Of a stretch of 64,000 bases of DNA, positions 46,790 to 58,870 are shown piece after piece (the stretch's first letter is position 1; each line of letters opens with the position of its first letter). Both the position numbers and the translations under genes were made by a program. The DNA comes from Paracentrotus lividus (Eukaryota; Echinodermata; Echinoidea; Camarodonta; Echinidae). The stretch covers positions 12,982,645 through 13,046,644 of the forward strand of contig CALNVZ010003434.1 of NCBI GenBank assembly GCA_940671915.1, read 5' to 3'. The notes below the pieces were generated by a model. The model did not search any database. It saw only the letters and a list, made by a program, of their open reading frames with translations, and was not told the DNA's origin.

Positions 46790-49700
46790 CTAAAGTAAGG
46801 AAATAAAGAGCATTGCAATCATATTTAATCATAAATCATATGATCATAATACTTCATTCAATTAAGGGGCATTTTTGTGAAAGTTATGTTCTTTTAATGT
46901 CGAGGAAGGATTATAAAATTTACATCTCTTTGTCTGCCCTCTTCAAGATAAGTAATGAAAATCCATATTTGGTATCTTCATGTTTTTTTTTACATGTATC
47001 CAGACAAATATATTGTGTAATATATACATGTAATTGGTTTAAATCTGAATCCAACATATTTTTTGAAGTAACTGTAACCATGTATGAAGATTTCAAAATA
47101 CATTCATGCCAAAACAGGAAGGTGTTTCACCAAACACTTACAAAAAACTTTATGAAAGACCTTAAACTGTGAAGAGCTAAATGGGATGCTTAAATTAATT
47201 TTAATTTTATAATTGGCTTAGAGTTGAAAAATGCAGATATTATTAATATTATTAACAAAGATTTTGAATGTAAAGGATATTTATTTAGGCAACAATGTAC
47301 TTTAGATCCCACTTGCTTCTTTTAAGCCATTCTTATATATTTTTTTTTTTGGGGGGGGGGAAACACTGGATGTAGATATAAATCAATGAATTCATTTACT
47401 TTAAATAAAGTGAAATATGATTAAAAATATACTATTGAGAAACATGTATTCTTATATTGAAATGCAAATACATTACAAAAAACAATATTTGTTTGGTTTT
47501 TTCTAAAGTTGATTACCATAAACAACTTTACCTTTATGAGGATGCTTCGTAGATTAAGTGCTGGGGTACTAAGCTCAGTCAGGAAAAAACAGCCTATAAA
47601 GAAGTCACCTTTCCCATTTCTGAAAAACTAAAAAAAGAAATAATATTCTAAATGATTGAAACAAGTTTTTGGGAGGATTAAACAAGAAATTTGTTAATGG
47701 ATTAAAATAATGGCATCTAAATAGATGATTTCTTGAACAAGGAGATCTACAGAAGACCTACTTTCAAAATTGTACATGGATTAAGTACTGAAAATTAAAC
47801 AATGGCTTATGAAGGGACAGTATCTGCCATGTTCCTATGTTTCTAAGGATGTGAATCAACCATCTAAAAAGTATATTCTCACACATTAACTCATTTAAAA
47901 CAATAACTATTAGATATTGATAACTGTCTCTTTCATAACACATCCAAACAGTATAGTTCATATATATTTTAAACTTTGAATTTGATTTTTAAAATTTATC
48001 ACATCCTTTAAAACATCAATAGAAATGGTAAGTGATCATGATGGTACACTCTTTTTTAATACAATGCTGTGATGCCAATAAAATGATGTAATGAAGTAGA
48101 AGAAACATTCAAAGCAAATGGCACTCTTTAGAAAACTTCAAGGAAAATATGTTAAAACTGCAACAAGCATGCCTACACATAGCCAGTTTTGTGTTGAGCC
48201 ACTTACTCAACAGTTCTTAATCTCCCACAGATAAGTCATGACATCCTACTCATCTTATAGGGGTTTTTTTTCTCTCTTTCAAATGCATTTATTGGTCAAT
48301 CTCATTTCACATTACAATCTTGTTTACAATATACATCAAACAAAATCATATAACATAACTGGCATCGAAACATAGGTTTAACTGAACATCTATTTACTTC
48401 CAATCTTTTACGTATCTCAGAATTAAACAGAGATATCAAACCTGATTCTCTGTTATCCATACCCTTGTAATTCCGTAATAATATCAATTTAATAAACTGT
48501 CCAGAAAGCTATATTAATAAAATCATCCAATTCATCTTTTTCGTTAATTTTTATCAAAAAATCAATGTTTACATTTACCTGCTTATGAAAACCTTTTGTA
48601 TCAACCAAGTAGTGTATATTCCAAAACTTTCTGTTTAAGCGCATGTTACAAGGCATGAGTAATATCTTCATCTACATGACAGGTACTACATTTTGAATCT
48701 TCACAAATTTTCACTTATGTAAGTTTCTTTTCACAGGTAATAAATTGTACATCACTCTGAAATTAAATTCTTTCAACTTGTTTTTTTTACTTGGACTAAA
48801 TTCCGTTTAAAGCAATATTTCCCAGGTTGTATTCATATCCAGAACATTTTCCCAAAAGAAACAACATCGTGTATATGTCCCTTCTTGTTGTATCAATTGA
48901 TTATAAAAATATCTAGAGGTTAAATCATTCAAAAGCTTTGTGGCTTTTCCATTATTATTTTGGGTACAGGTAGCCCTAAAGTATCTCGCTTTCTTTCATT
49001 GAAATTTGTGTGCAAAATTTGGTATAGGCTTGTCGATATTTTGCATAATCAAAGAGGCAGATCTTTTACTGTTTCTAAATTCATAAGGCTATAATTCCTC
49101 AACACTTTTGTAACCCCCGTTTACAGTTAAAATGTTTCCAAACGGATTATTCCACTATGAAACCACTCTTTATAAAACAAAGGTTTCTTGTTTGAAAAAT
49201 ATACTGATTGTGCCATAAAATATTCCTTTCCACCGGGGAGTTTCTTTCAAGTATCTTTTATCAACAACGACCAAGCCCTAATTATTTCAATATAAAACAT
49301 GGCATGTTCTTTCCAAACATAAGATACATATATAGTATTTGGAAGTCACTGTTTAAAATCAAAAGTATACCTCCAAACGATTAAACCAATAATTACCAAT
49401 TATTTTCCACATCGCATTTGTATCACTAATCAATCTCCCTAACCATCTTAACCTAAAGCTGTTTATTTTTTTTTTCCACATCTACCATTTCAAGCCTCCA
49501 TTTGTAATAATTTAACAACGTCACATCTTCTTACTTTTTCAACTCGAGAATCACATAGAAAATGATAAAACATTTGTTTAGTTTTAATGATTGTCGATGG
49601 AACTGAATTAAACATAAGCAAGTGAACCACCTGGTAAGTATCAAACTTTGACAATCGTCACTCTACCAAATAAAGTTAAATTTCTCAAACGCCAATTATC

Positions 49701-52700
49701 TAGAGAGCCTCTGCATTTTTGCTAGCTTGTCATCCCAGTTTGTTTTACATACCACAAGTTCATTAGTGGAGATTGAAAATCAAGAAATATTCACTGAACC
49801 TTCTGTCCATGTCAATTCAATGTTTGGCAGATTCCATTTTTTATCTGTTCTACCAATCCATAATAATGCTGTTTTTTCTTTGTTTATTTGGCCCTGCCAC
49901 TTTTCCAAATCGTCTAATTCGTTTATAATAACATTTAAAGAGCCTGGATCTCCGACAAAAAAGGTCGTATCGTCAGCATATTGTAGTACTTTTAACTCAA
50001 AATGCCCACTTATTTCATCAAAAAGTACACCTTTTATTTGAACATTATTACGTATACGGTTAGCAAAGAGTTCGGCCGCTATTACAACAGAGGGCCGAAA
50101 GGGGGCAACCTTGGCGTATTCCTCTTTTTACCTGGAACTGTTCTGTTATTCGACCGTTTACAATTACTGAACTTGCTATATTTTTGTAAAGTACTGCAAC
50201 CCAATTCCTGAATTCTTCTCCAAAATTTAACTTTTCCAGACATTTCATTATAAAATGAATTCAATACAATCAAAGCTGTGGCTCCAAACGACGCAATCTC
50301 AACTCTCCTCTGCACTCCTTCTCTCACCTAATTCACCCACTCAACACGCAACAATCCCACATTATAACTCCCTCACTCCCCCACCACAAACCCCACCCCA
50401 CCACCCCAACTACACTCTCCATCACTCACCTCACTTCATCCTACTTAAATTACCACTACATTCCTAATATACTCATTCACACAATCACATCACATAACTA
50501 CTCATCCTTAACCCAACCTCAAAAATCAAACTAACCTACTCTCACTCAACTAACATCTCTCAAACACCTCACAACTACATCATATCTCAATTATTACAAT
50601 ACTTATACCTCATCTCATCACTATACCCAATTATATTATACTCACTCCAAATATCCTAAACAATCACATCAATCATCACACTAACCCATCACACTATTAT
50701 CACTTCCTCTATTAAACTCTCTAACTCTTACAACATTACAACCTTTAAACTATTTCACCATACTAACGCGACATCCACATACTCACATCCTATATCTCAA
50801 ACTTCAATCACAACTCACTCATCTCTCAACCTAACTAAATCACAACCCTCACTCTCAACACAACTCTTCATCTAACTCAACAAAACTATACAACATACGA
50901 ACTCATTCCATCACCAACACTAATCAATACAACACAATCTACTTTTCATATCACACAACAACACCAACATTCTCAATACACCACATAAAACAATCAAAAT
51001 ATTCAACCACCTTTCACACTATCAACACCTTCCCACATCTCCATACACTACATCATAACACCCAAAATCCAAACAAACAATTACACGATCTATCTCAAAC
51101 ATCACACAATACTTCACCATCCTACATAGTCTACTGCCAACAATCTATCACACCTACCATCTTTCACATCTTCAATTAACCCATCCCCACAAACTCAATT
51201 GCTCAAACATTACTACTCACACCACACACTCTACATTCCTCCAAACATCAATATACAACCAACCTATTAAATCCACAACCACCTAATTTTAATCACAAAT
51301 CCTATACCACAAATATAAATACAAAATAACCTCAATACTAATTCCCTCAACTCCCTCTCTTTATCCTACACACTCCATATATCATACACTATTAAACCAC
51401 AATTATATCAACAAACAAAATCTACACACATCACATACATCTTATCAATATACCCTCCACATCTAATATAACCTTCAAATATCACAACAAATAACAATCC
51501 AAACCTTAAACTCACATCTAATTCATCTCATACAACTCCAAACTACCCCCATCCTTAAATTAACCATCACATCAAACCAAATACTCCACATCCCTTCAAT
51601 CACTCACATTACATACCATACCCTAACACTCACTATTAAAATCCACTACACTTAACATACTACAACAACAACCTACTATCCACCATCATACTACACACAA
51701 TCATACATCTCACTCACCACTACATATTCTCAATACAACATAACTCAACATCAACTACAACACCTCCCAATTCTCCACAACTAACACTCTACACACAAAC
51801 AACTATACACATACTCAACTCCAACCTACTCTCAACCCCCATCTCCACATACATATATCTCCCTAACATCTAACTCCTAATCACACACAACCACCTCAAC
51901 TCTAAACTATATCATCCCACCCAATTACTCTCACCAATCCTCTACATATTAAACTCATAACATCCAATCGACCACCACTAACTAATATCAACACACATAT
52001 TACACTATATAAATACTACAACACCTCTTCCATCATCAACATATCACTCACATTATAAATATACATACAATCCTCTACATATTACTAACAAATACAACAT
52101 ATCTCAAATCATTAATATTAAAACACCAACCCACACCCACACCTCTTCCTATCTCAACCCTTGGGTGGCTTGGGGATGGCGGGGGGCTCTTGGTAAAAAT
52201 CGACCAACATCTTGCTCCTTCCATACCTTTCTCTTCATATATTCAATCATATCTAGAAAATTCCTCACATTAAACCACCAACACGTCCTTCTTAATATAC
52301 CCTACTTGATTTTCCATTGCATAACCACTACCTAAGAGTACTTTTTGAAGTTCGTAGTGCAGCACAATGCAGCTATTTTATAATCCAATTAGTAGAGTAA
52401 CTGGTCTCCAGTTTTTTCAACTCATCACTATTTCCTTTTTCTGTAAATCAAAGTTATGAGCCCTTTACTTGTGGGACAATGACATCTGACCTTTCTGAAA
52501 GATTCCTTAAGATGCATTGACTACTGTTTCACTATCTCATTCCAGAAAACTTGATAGAATTCTATAGGTAGCCCGTCTATTCCCGGCGCTTTATTTTTTC
52601 TTATGAGAAAACAGCTTTTTTGCATTCTGTCATATTCATTAAACCTTCGCATTTTGCTTTTTCTTCATGACTACATTTAAGTTTCTTTCACTTCTTGTGG

Positions 52701-55616
52701 ACATTTACGTAATTCATGGAACTCTGAATGAATTTATCACATCCTTTTAAAACCATCAATAGAAATGGTAAGTGTTCATGATGGCACTCTTTTTTAATAC
52801 AATGCTGTGATGCCAATAAAATGAGTATGTAATGAAGTAGAAGAAACATTCAAAGCAAATGCGACCTTTAAAACTTTCAAGGAAAATATGTTAAAACTGC
52901 AACAAGCATGCCTACACATAGCAGTTTGTGTTTGAGCCACTACTCAAAGTTCTTAATCTCCCCACAGATAAGTCATGACAATCCTACTCTATTCCTCTAT
53001 TAGGCCGTTACAAACCTAGTTCCAAATATATTGAAAAAGCCTTTGGGGGCTTCGGCAAATGCTGTCCAACTTGATTAAGTGTATGGATGCAATTTGTCTA
53101 TAGGAACTGGAATAGAAATAGGTATTATAAGAAGACATACGGGATCAAATGGGTTAAATATATCTACTGAGGTACATGCACATGTACGATATACATCATT
53201 TAAGTATGCCTCATTCTAATGACAGAATAACCTGGTTATGGATCCTTTTCTAAATCTGCAGAAAATCAGTGAGTGTGAACAACATGCATGATTTTAATCT
53301 TCGATGCCGGACATTTATAAATCATATAAAGCTACAAGAACACTTTCAAAACTCATTATGATACATGTACCGGTATGTACTGCAGGTTAAAAATGTGCAA
53401 ATATACATTTTTCTTAATATTTTTTTTTCACTCAACGCAAAAATTTCTACTTTTACATTGAAATAGGCAATACAGATTAAACTTATAAGATACAAACCTG
53501 AGAGACGGGTAAATACACACATCTTTCTGCTTACCATGACAAGAGGATAGCCCACAAATGCCACTGCAAGATGGTGGGCTACCAGTACCCATTGCTTGGT
53601 CAAGAAAGATAATACTGATGCTTTGGTGAGTGTGTCTATCAATTGTTTTTCTTCCCGGTGAACAATGTACATAGCACCGATGTCATATATCATGTATGGA
53701 ACACCAAAGCTAGCATAGACATCAACTAGCAGGCATCTAGATAGTAAATAAAATATAAATGTAAAGCACACTGAGTTATAATGATTGCTAAGCTAGCATT
53801 AATGTTCAAGTACTAGAGAGATTTTCACCATTGGAGTTGTTTCCCAAAGTTGTTCATTTTGAACATATTGAACGTCAAGGCTATTTTTTGCAACAATTTA
53901 GAATTTATTTATTTATGGGAAAACAGTAAAACCTCAGAAAAAAATGGGGGCATCACATTTGCTTCTCATAATTCAAGTAATTTGTTAAGTTGTTCGTAGC
54001 TTGTAAACGACTTGGTGAAACACCCCCTCATCCTGCATGCGTAGACTGGGACTTTAGCACTGTGAGAGGGACTGTAGCATATCGTCTGTTGAGAGCCATA
54101 AGGGCGTTATAGCATCTTAAAGATGTTCCGTTGAGAACCAGAAGGGCGCTATTGCTGTACAGAGGTAATAGCACCCTTCTGGTTCTCAACGGAACATCTT
54201 TGATCTGTAATAGCGCCCTTTTGGTTCTCAGCCGACGCTGTGGTCTATTATTAGTGGTAACTTATCTACGAGACCACTACTTACAGATATGATGAAATGT
54301 TTTTCACAGCAAGGAAAGCAAAACATTACCGTTAATAATTAATTTGACTACGGGATCACCAACATTAAGAAAATGGAAGTCTGATTCAATAAAGATTTAG
54401 GGGTGTTCTTCTTTCTAAACACTGGTTCCAAAGAAATACAAAATCATGCATAATAAAACGGAAAATGTAAGAATAAATTGCAGCCACAAAAAAAAAGGAT
54501 AATGCAAGATTTACTGCTAAATTTTACTTTGGATTTTTTTTTTATTATTTACATTAAATCATTTCACAATTAAAGGTTTCATGCATGATATGTTTAATGC
54601 TCATTTTTTCCTTTTAAATGTCTCATTCACCAAACTAATGAATTACATCGAATTCACTTTTCAAGATGGATATCTTACCTGCCAAAAATAACATCTTGGT
54701 GAGTCTCCCAGATGATACGGAATCCCATAGCGATAGCAAGAAGTGCTTGAAAGATGGATGTACATCTATATCAAATCAAAATTTTAAAAATTAGACAAAA
54801 TTTAAAATCTACTGAACAATAATGATTAATCTGTCAGCCCAAGTGCAGAATACGTACATCAAAACTACTACCCAACACTAGAATTCGGCAGTGCTGACGA
54901 TCTCCGATCTGAGCGGAGGAAGGATACAAGAGAGAGAGAGAGGTCCAAGTTTTAGTGCATTTCTTTGGTTAATGATCCCATGGAATAAATTAGATCTATA
55001 GTTAAACTGTTCTCAGTATATTTCTCTTCATGTTTCTCTCAATTTAATCACAAAGATGAATATAATTCATACTTGTTTGTTTGTTGTTGTGTTTAAGTCC
55101 ATGAACTGAACATGACATGCAATTTTGCATTGAAAAAGCAACATGTTTTGTCTTTTCCCTAACCAAGACCACACAATTATGTCAATTCCTCTGTCTGAAC
55201 AAAACTGAATATTGTTTTCCCTCAAACAAGCGACCTGTTCCAAAACTAATTAACAAAGGTATCTTCTCAATATTCCTATCTCTCGTTCTTTTGATCACCA
55301 TACTCACTTATCCACTGACTCGGTGATATTCCATGATATCATACTCAAAGCAGTGTAATTTTGCCTTCTTTGAGCTTTGTTTACATTGACATTCATTCAA
55401 CAGACTTAAAAATCTTGCAGTTAGTGGGACTAAGCTAAGATTAGTTTTCAACATTCATGGATCAAAAGTACATTACCTTAATGCAATCGTTGCAGACGTC
55501 GCTTCCACATTCCTTTGATCATGAGGTAATAAAGAAATTGAAAATTTGCGTATAACTGAAAAGAGAGAAGGGAAGAAGATGCATCCTCCTAAAAGGCAGA
55601 CAATGGATGAAGCCAT
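46448..55616 (-). CDS. TLCD3 (FAM57): TLC domain-containing protein 3 (TLCD3/FAM57 family)
   Basis: Five exons (55616-55477, 54765-54679, 53736-53535, 47627-47532, 46789-46448) join in phase to 288 codons plus stop; human TLCD3A is about 257 aa. The multi-pass TLC-domain membrane protein belongs to a family related to ceramide synthases and linked to sphingolipid metabolism in the ER/Golgi. Landmarks: hydrophobic start CLLGGCIFFPSLFSVI (7-22), VPYMIYDIGAMY (88-99), paired His in VLVAHHLAVAF (126-136), GDFFIGCFFLTELSTP (150-165), RILLFPFMYWAY in exon 5, and a polar C-terminal tail. The start ATG matches the vertebrate N-terminus; an overlapping uORF begins 11 bases upstream. A candidate AATAAA (minus strand) is at 46347-46352. 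TLCD3A and TLCD3B cannot be separated here. Confidence 0.93.
47532..47627 (-). CDS. TLCD3 (FAM57): TLCD3 exon 4
   Basis: 32 codons using acceptor TTTTTTTAG (a second AG eight bases on would break the frame), donor GTAAAG. Encodes FFRNGKGDFFIGCFFLTELS then TPALNLRSILIK, matching vertebrate GDFFVGCIFTAELSTP. Confidence 0.93.
47992..48259 (+). repeat. Left copy of the direct duplication flanking the LINE
   Basis: Shares ATCAATAGAAATGGTAAGTG, ATACAATGCTGTGATGCCAA and CTGCAACAAGCATGCCTACA with 52731-53004, with many one-base indels between the copies. It ends where the LINE poly(A)/poly(T) tail begins. Confidence 0.88.
48260..52730 (-). pseudogene. 5'-truncated, frameshifted Tx1/L1-like LINE in TLCD3 intron 3
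   Basis: Read on the minus strand. First comes the N-terminal reverse-transcriptase part (52700-52190), with KAPGIDGLPIEFYQVFWNE-like words and an NWRP-like LETSYSTNW region. Then the split catalytic motif A (the FD box lies at about 50270). Next are FRNWVAVLYKNIASSVIVNG and RGIRQGCPLSAL (50250-50090), the catalytic YADDT box near 49985, and a C-terminal zinc-binding RT region near 48720-48640. The 3' end carries AATAAA (48289-48294, inverse) and a short poly(A) (48265-48273). Frameshifts and stops are frequent. No endonuclease or ORF1. Confidence 0.82.
50285..52189. other. 1.9-kb G-depleted sequence splitting the LINE
   Basis: From 50313 to 52162 the plus strand contains only 9 G (50348, 50768, 50770, 50899, 51087, 51129, about 51136, 51201, 51970), six of them in CpG. 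C is about 30 percent. GGCTC stands at 50280-50284 and again at 52185-52189. The right edge (52163-52186) is by contrast G-rich. No ORF, tandem period or terminal inverted repeat seen. The LINE coding sequence resumes on the far side without loss. Confidence 0.85.
52731..53004 (+). repeat. Right copy of the direct duplication flanking the LINE
   Basis: Counterpart of 47992-48259. It starts at the 5'-truncated end of the LINE and runs into unique intron sequence at about 53005. Confidence 0.88.
53535..53736 (-). CDS. TLCD3 (FAM57): TLCD3 exon 3
   Basis: Acceptor TTACTATCTAG, donor GTAAGC, phase 0 out. Holds VPYMIYD and the conserved His pair (H130, H131). Confidence 0.93.
54119..54201 (-). 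repeat. 35-bp-stem hairpin in TLCD3 intron 2
   Basis: Arms 54119-54153 and 54167-54201 pair over 35 bases (AAAGATGTTCCGTTGAGAAC and onward) around a 13-base loop. The single difference becomes a G:U pair in the TLCD3 sense (minus) transcript and a C/A mismatch on the other strand. Related half-copies flank it at about 54089-54118 and 54212-54235. Confidence 0.7.
54679..54765 (-). CDS. TLCD3 (FAM57): TLCD3 exon 2
   Basis: Acceptor TGATATAG, donor GTAAGA. Encodes CTSIFQALLAIAMGFRIIWE then THQDVIFG(R), aligned with the vertebrate segment ending DDVITGR. Confidence 0.88.
55477..55616 (-). CDS. TLCD3 (FAM57): TLCD3 exon 1
   Basis: 46 codons plus two bases, donor GTAATG. Encodes MASSIVCLLGGCIFFPSLFS and on to NVEATSATIAL(R). 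The GG.IFFP word matches the vertebrate GGALFFPG start. Confidence 0.87.
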
Positions 55617-55907
55617 TTCATTTGCATTTTCGCCTGATGGTTGTCAGCAAATCTTGTGTGTAATATGTATTTACGCACGCACCGTACCGGTATATACACG
55701 CGTCAATAGGGGAATTCCCGAATTTCTTTCTCCTTCATACATGCATGTTATGTGTTCGACCGATCGGAGTTGAGTGAAGAAAGAAAAGACCCATCTTTAC
55801 CCCAATAATAATATATTTAAAATAATTATAATAAATCAAACGAAATCAAATGAATTGATTCATAACGTGGAAGAAATAAAATGCAAAAAGTATTTCCAAA
55901 GAACCAC

Positions 55908-55931
55908 GGGGGGGGGGGGGGGGGGGGGGGG
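55908..55931 (+). repeat. G24 run
   Basis: Uninterrupted run of 24 G upstream of TLCD3. Another homopolymer block follows at 56421-56460 (31 T then 9 G). Lengths are likely uncertain. Confidence 0.8.
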
Positions 55932-56418
55932 CGGAGGAAGTGGGTTCGAAAAGACATAGGCATCAGTAGTAACAATGGGCATTTCTGTTATAGAATTCAA
56001 AGTGTTTTTAAAGACATTTTTCATGGGACTCTTTTTAAAAATAAGTTTACATTTTCATTTCACTATGAGAAGGGGTTTTATAGGAGTGGGGGAAAAATGA
56101 TTGAACAGGGACAAGTTTTGGTTCGCATGGGTGAAAATTCAACTTAGTGCAACCTTCCCCCGGCCACACCTTTACATTTTTACCAATGGGACTCTTCAAA
56201 AGTTTAACTCAATAAGGAAATTTTTAATAATAAAATTAAGGTAAAGAAAACGGGCTCTTTTTTGTAACGAAAATGATAAAACAAAAACAATATTTCCAAT
56301 TAACACAATGGAATTGTATAATTCTAATAATGAGAAATCGATGAATAGGGGTCCGCCCCTTGGTGAGTGAGTGGGTTATAATCAAAGAGAGCTGAGGAGT
56401 GATTCCGAGTTTGATCAC

Positions 56419-56452
<34 letters not shown>

Positions 56453-57057
56453 GGGGGGGGCGCAAAGGTTGCAGGGATCTATACTATGGCATGATAAAAT
56501 AGAATCATCGCAACACGATTTGTAATAGCTTCAAGAGCGAATGGGGAACGTAAAACTTTGTTTTATTGTTTATTGAGTTACGTAAACGCCCAAGGGGCTG
56601 CTGGCATTAATACGGAGGCTCAATTCTTCGAGAGAAAAAAAAATTGATAAAGAAAAAGTAGAATAATGCTTTTTAATCCAACATTGAAATAAGTTTAATG
56701 TGAAAATTAAATAACCTCAACACTATTAGTAATCATCTTATTGTAATTCGGTCTTGCGAACCAATTAAGATTACCATACCGACGAATAGTCAACTTCCGA
56801 TAAATGAACCTGATTTAATTTTTGGTAAATCGAACCTTCGGAATATTGGACCGTATCTTATTATAGGTCGACAAAAAGCTATTTTAAAACGACCAATATT
56901 TTTTGTTATTTGTTTGTTTTTCTTTTGTTTTTTGTTGTTCAAGAATGAAAAAAATAAGGTAAAGCTCATGTTTCCTTACTTTTCACCCCGATCAGACTGG
57001 ATGAGGGAGTGTGCCCATCCTCCCGAATTTATATCTGCAATGACTATCGGTTCGGTA

Positions 57058-57259
57058 TAAAAATGGCAGAGGTAAAAATGGCGGAGGTAAAAATGGCAGA
57101 GGTAAAAATGGCAGAGGTGAAAATGGCGGAGGTAAAAATGGCAGAGGTAAAAATGGCGTAGGCAAAAATGGCAGAGGCAAAAATTGCAGAGCTAAAATTG
57201 GCAGAGGCAAAAATGGCGGAGGCAAAAATGGCAGAGGTTAAAATGGCAGAGGTAAAATT
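57058..57259 (+). repeat. 15-bp minisatellite, left array of an inverted pair
   Basis: About 13 units of AAAAATGGC(A/G)GAGGT with small variants, reading MAEVK repeats on plus. Followed by an inner segment (TCTTACGCAATTTAATTGTC) that returns inverted beside the second array at 58386-58430. Confidence 0.9.
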
Positions 57260-57509
57260 TCAGGTCTTACGCAATTTAATTGTCAAAGCAAATCCCAAGA
57301 ATAAAACATGGCCAATTCCCTTGGGAAAAAGGGTGAATAGTTAACAAAGAAAGCTAATAAGAAGGGCTTATAAAATATCATTGTTGGACTGCCTGGAAGG
57401 GTTCTTTACTTTTAAATTGACTAACTTTCATTTGGATGAGCTGCTATGAGCTATTACAATACCAAAGTATTGGCGATTGTTATAGTCATAAGTGCACTAA
57501 AACCTGAAA

Positions 57510-57782
57510 ATTTTCAGCTCGCGCTTCGCGCTCGAGGATACTACATAGGGTCTGTAATACACAATTATCTAAAATTGTTAATACTAGAAAAGTGCCCCTT
57601 TATTTATTTAATATAACTTCTAAAACCCCAAATTTTAAATCATTTGGCACAAATAACTACAATTTTTACCTCAAAATTTTCAGCTCGTGTTTCGCGCTCG
57701 CAGATACTAAATAAGGTCTATAATACACAATTATCTCAAATTCTTAGCAAAAAAAAAATTCGGCTCGCGCTTCGCGCTCGCT
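57510..57782 (+). repeat. CTCGCGCTTCGCGCTCG-bearing repeats
   Basis: The near-palindrome CTCGCGCTTCGCGCTCG occurs at 57518-57534 and 57764-57780, with a one-unit variant at 57684-57700 and another exact copy at 58274-58290. The first two belong to a tandem duplication of about 166 bp that also contains TAATACACAATTATCT. Confidence 0.78.
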
Positions 57783-58417
57783 TTGCGTTTTTATTAATGA
57801 AATAAAAAACACATTCTTTAAAGCATCAATAAAAAGGCAATTTTCGGGGCGCACCCTCTATTCATCCGAATGCATTTCTTTTTATGCCTTTGGTCTCAAT
57901 TGCCAACTTTTCAGGAAAAAAGACCCTTTTCCATCGTGACCCCGGCCCCCCCCCCCCACTTTCAAATTCGTTCCACCGCCTCTGGCATCTGGCATAACAA
58001 CTTGGGCATAACACACCGTTCTTCCAGGTAATTAAATGGCAAAGTTTGCGCTCGTAACGTCTGATGTAATTATAATGGGGCAAAAATCATTTTCATGGTG
58101 GCAATTTAAAATTCATATTCAAATCGCTAAAGTTTTGTTTAAAATATTCCTTTTTTTTTGTTTCTTTTTTTTTTTTGCTGGTATAATTATTTTGTTTTCA
58201 TAAGAGTAAAAATAAAATTGCTTAAATTCCTCGTTTTAGGTCAGTATAGGCCTATATATCAGGTTGTTTTAAACTCGCGCTTCGCGCTCGTTTGCTCGCT
58301 CCGCTCGCAAGATATATATATTTTTTCAAAGTTGGGCCCCCCTCTGGAAAATCCAGAAATTTTTACCATAATTATATGCATGTGCTTTGCTATGACAATT
58401 GGAATGCGTAAGACATT

Positions 58418-58594
58418 CCATTTTACTTCTGTCATTTTTACCTCCGCCATTTTTACCTCTGCCATTTTTACCTCCGCCATTTTTACCTCTGCCATTTTTG
58501 CCTCCGCTATTTTTACCTCTGCCATTTTTACCTCTGCCATTTTTGCCTCTGCCATTTTTGCCTCCGCCATTTTTACCTCTGCCATTTTTACCTG
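58418..58594 (-). repeat. 15-bp minisatellite, right array of an inverted pair
   Basis: About 12 units of ACCTC(T/C)GCCATTTTT, the inverse of the 57058-57259 array, reading MAEVK/MAEAK on minus. Together with the matching inner flanks this makes a foldback structure with a spacer of about 1.1 kb. Confidence 0.9.
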
Positions 58595-58722
58595 GCACCT
58601 GACTGGTTATCCTCTCAATATAAAGGATACAATGTGAAGGCTTGAAGGATGGAGCTTGCATGGTGAAAGTGAATAAATATATAGTTTGGCGGGTCCACCA
58701 TGTGTATAGTCCTGAAAAGGAC

Positions 58723-58870
58723 CAGTGGCGGATCCAGGATTTTAAAATAGAGGGGGCGCCAGGCCCGATAAGGGGGTGGGCCGCCGAAATTTTCCGATTT
58801 TACAGTCATGAGTAGTTTTCAAATTAAAGAGGGGGCGTGTCCCCTGCGCCCCTGCCTGGATCCACCACTG
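58723..58870. mobile_element. hAT-like MITE, TSD AGGAC
   Basis: 148 bp with ends CAGTGGCGGATCCAGG and CCTGGATCCACCACTG (inverted). AGGAC is duplicated at 58718-58722 and 58871-58875. CAGTG ends suggest hAT, although an 8-bp duplication would be expected for that group. The interior is GC-rich. Confidence 0.8.

Noticed and set aside
50255..50467. 70-codon frame in the G-poor stretch
   Set aside because: Lack of G removes TAG and TGA stops on this strand, so openness is not evidence of coding.
58259..58661. MAEVK-repeat and GKNGRGK-repeat proteins
   Set aside because: Frames through a 15-bp minisatellite; no start context, splicing or non-repeat domain.
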